DNA of 64,000 bases from Streptomyces sp. RFCAC02 (lineage in GTDB: Bacteria; Actinomycetota; Actinomycetes; Streptomycetales; Streptomycetaceae). Of this stretch, positions 63,793 to 64,000 are shown one piece after another. The notes beneath the pieces are model-generated. The model ran no database searches. It saw nothing but the letters and a program-made list of their open reading frames with translations, and was not told where the DNA came from. The first letter of the stretch is position 1. Every line of letters begins with the position of its first letter. The stretch lies in NCBI RefSeq assembly GCF_004193175.1, contig NZ_SAUH01000001.1, positions 3,426,001 to 3,490,000 on the forward strand, given 5' to 3'. The position numbers were made by a program, and so were the translations under genes.

Positions 63793-64000
63793 TCAGCTCC
63801 CCGTACTCCGGTACGACCGCAGCGCGGCACGCCACACCAGCGCCGCCGCCGCGCACAACACCCCGGCCACCGCGGGCGACATGAAGTCCACCCAGCCGGG
63901 CAGCCCCAGCGGGTCATCCTTGCCCAGCAGCCGCAGCGCCGGCACCCAGTTCACGAACGCCAGCGGCACCACGAACGTGACGCCCTGCACCAGCTCGCGG
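63793..64000 (-). CDS. ABC-2 exporter permease, C-terminal part (5' end outside window)
   Basis: The frame is open from the window edge to the stop at 63793. The visible 69 residues are one or two membrane helices: QGVTFVVPLAFVNWVPALRL, then a short loop LLGKDDPLGLPGW and PAVAGVLCAAAALVWRAALR with a basic end. This fits the end of a COG3694-type permease paired with the COG4586-like ATPase, 5 bp downstream. The window boundary alone truncates it. Confidence 0.8.
   Translation of the reverse strand, partial: RELVQGVTFVVPLAFVNWVPALRLLGKDDPLGLPGWVDFMSPAVAGVLCAAAALVWRAALRSYRSTGS

Overview
The window looks like core chromosome of Streptomyces or a close actinomycete relative. Base composition is very GC-rich with almost all codons ending in G or C. 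It carries Lsr2, ClpC with an actinobacterial-type leader, a DisA-RadA pair, an orphan NuoD paralogue, OpuA-type osmolyte transport and many short promoters of the TANNNT type. I see no phage, insertion sequence, CRISPR array, tRNA, rRNA or biosynthetic gene cluster. The unusual features lie in regulation and in a few protein architectures.

Layout. 1-1.9 kb: the end of a ThrE-like exporter, a guanidinium exporter of the SMR family behind a guanidine-III riboswitch, and inorganic pyrophosphatase. 2-9.3 kb: PBP4-type carboxypeptidase, a zinc metalloprotease, tilS, hpt, ftsH and folE, mostly co-directional. 9.4-13.9 kb: a membrane coiled-coil protein and a four-gene osmolyte ABC transporter read divergently from a 32-bp gap. 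13.9-17.3 kb: DUF3180-folK-folB on the minus strand, divergent from folP and an NTF2-like gene. 17.4-21.5 kb: two PH-domain membrane proteins, then nuoD2 facing a MidA/NDUFAF7-type methyltransferase. 21.5-23.5 kb: a two-component system. 23.6-29.0 kb: DUF2520-panC-nadB-nadC-coaX, which joins CoA and NAD synthesis. 29.1-34.2 kb: small genes, a BlaI-type regulator, a GNAT acetyltransferase broken by one missing G, lsr2, and clpC with ClgR-like boxes and a sigma-R-like promoter in its leader.

34.3-43 kb: tag, a TPR protein, an NmrA-like protein, a RsbW-like kinase, an HxlR regulator with a divergent F420/NADP reductase-like gene, mutY, a secreted low-complexity protein, disA and radA. 43.1-44.7 kb: an unusual sigma-like, zinc anti-sigma-like, transmembrane and BACON fusion. 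44.8-45.5 kb: no intact gene. 45.5-48.5 kb: a TetR regulator, a sugar-phosphate isomerase-like protein and an ABC exporter whose start codon lies in an AT-rich palindrome. 48.5-59.2 kb: Ppx/GppA, a Cys-rich protein, ilvD, a Ser/Thr kinase with a beta-propeller ectodomain, a winged-helix regulator with a strong palindromic operator, a GDSL esterase, a methyltransferase and proC. 59.3-64 kb: a FtsX-type ABC transporter and the start of a second ABC exporter operon, cut by the window end.

Common threads are nucleotide and cofactor supply (hpt, folate, CoA, NAD, c-di-AMP), proteolysis under stress (FtsH, ClpC) and genome maintenance (RadA, DisA, MutY, Tag, Lsr2). About a dozen genes have a TANNNT box 6 or 7 nt before the start codon, which predicts leaderless mRNAs.
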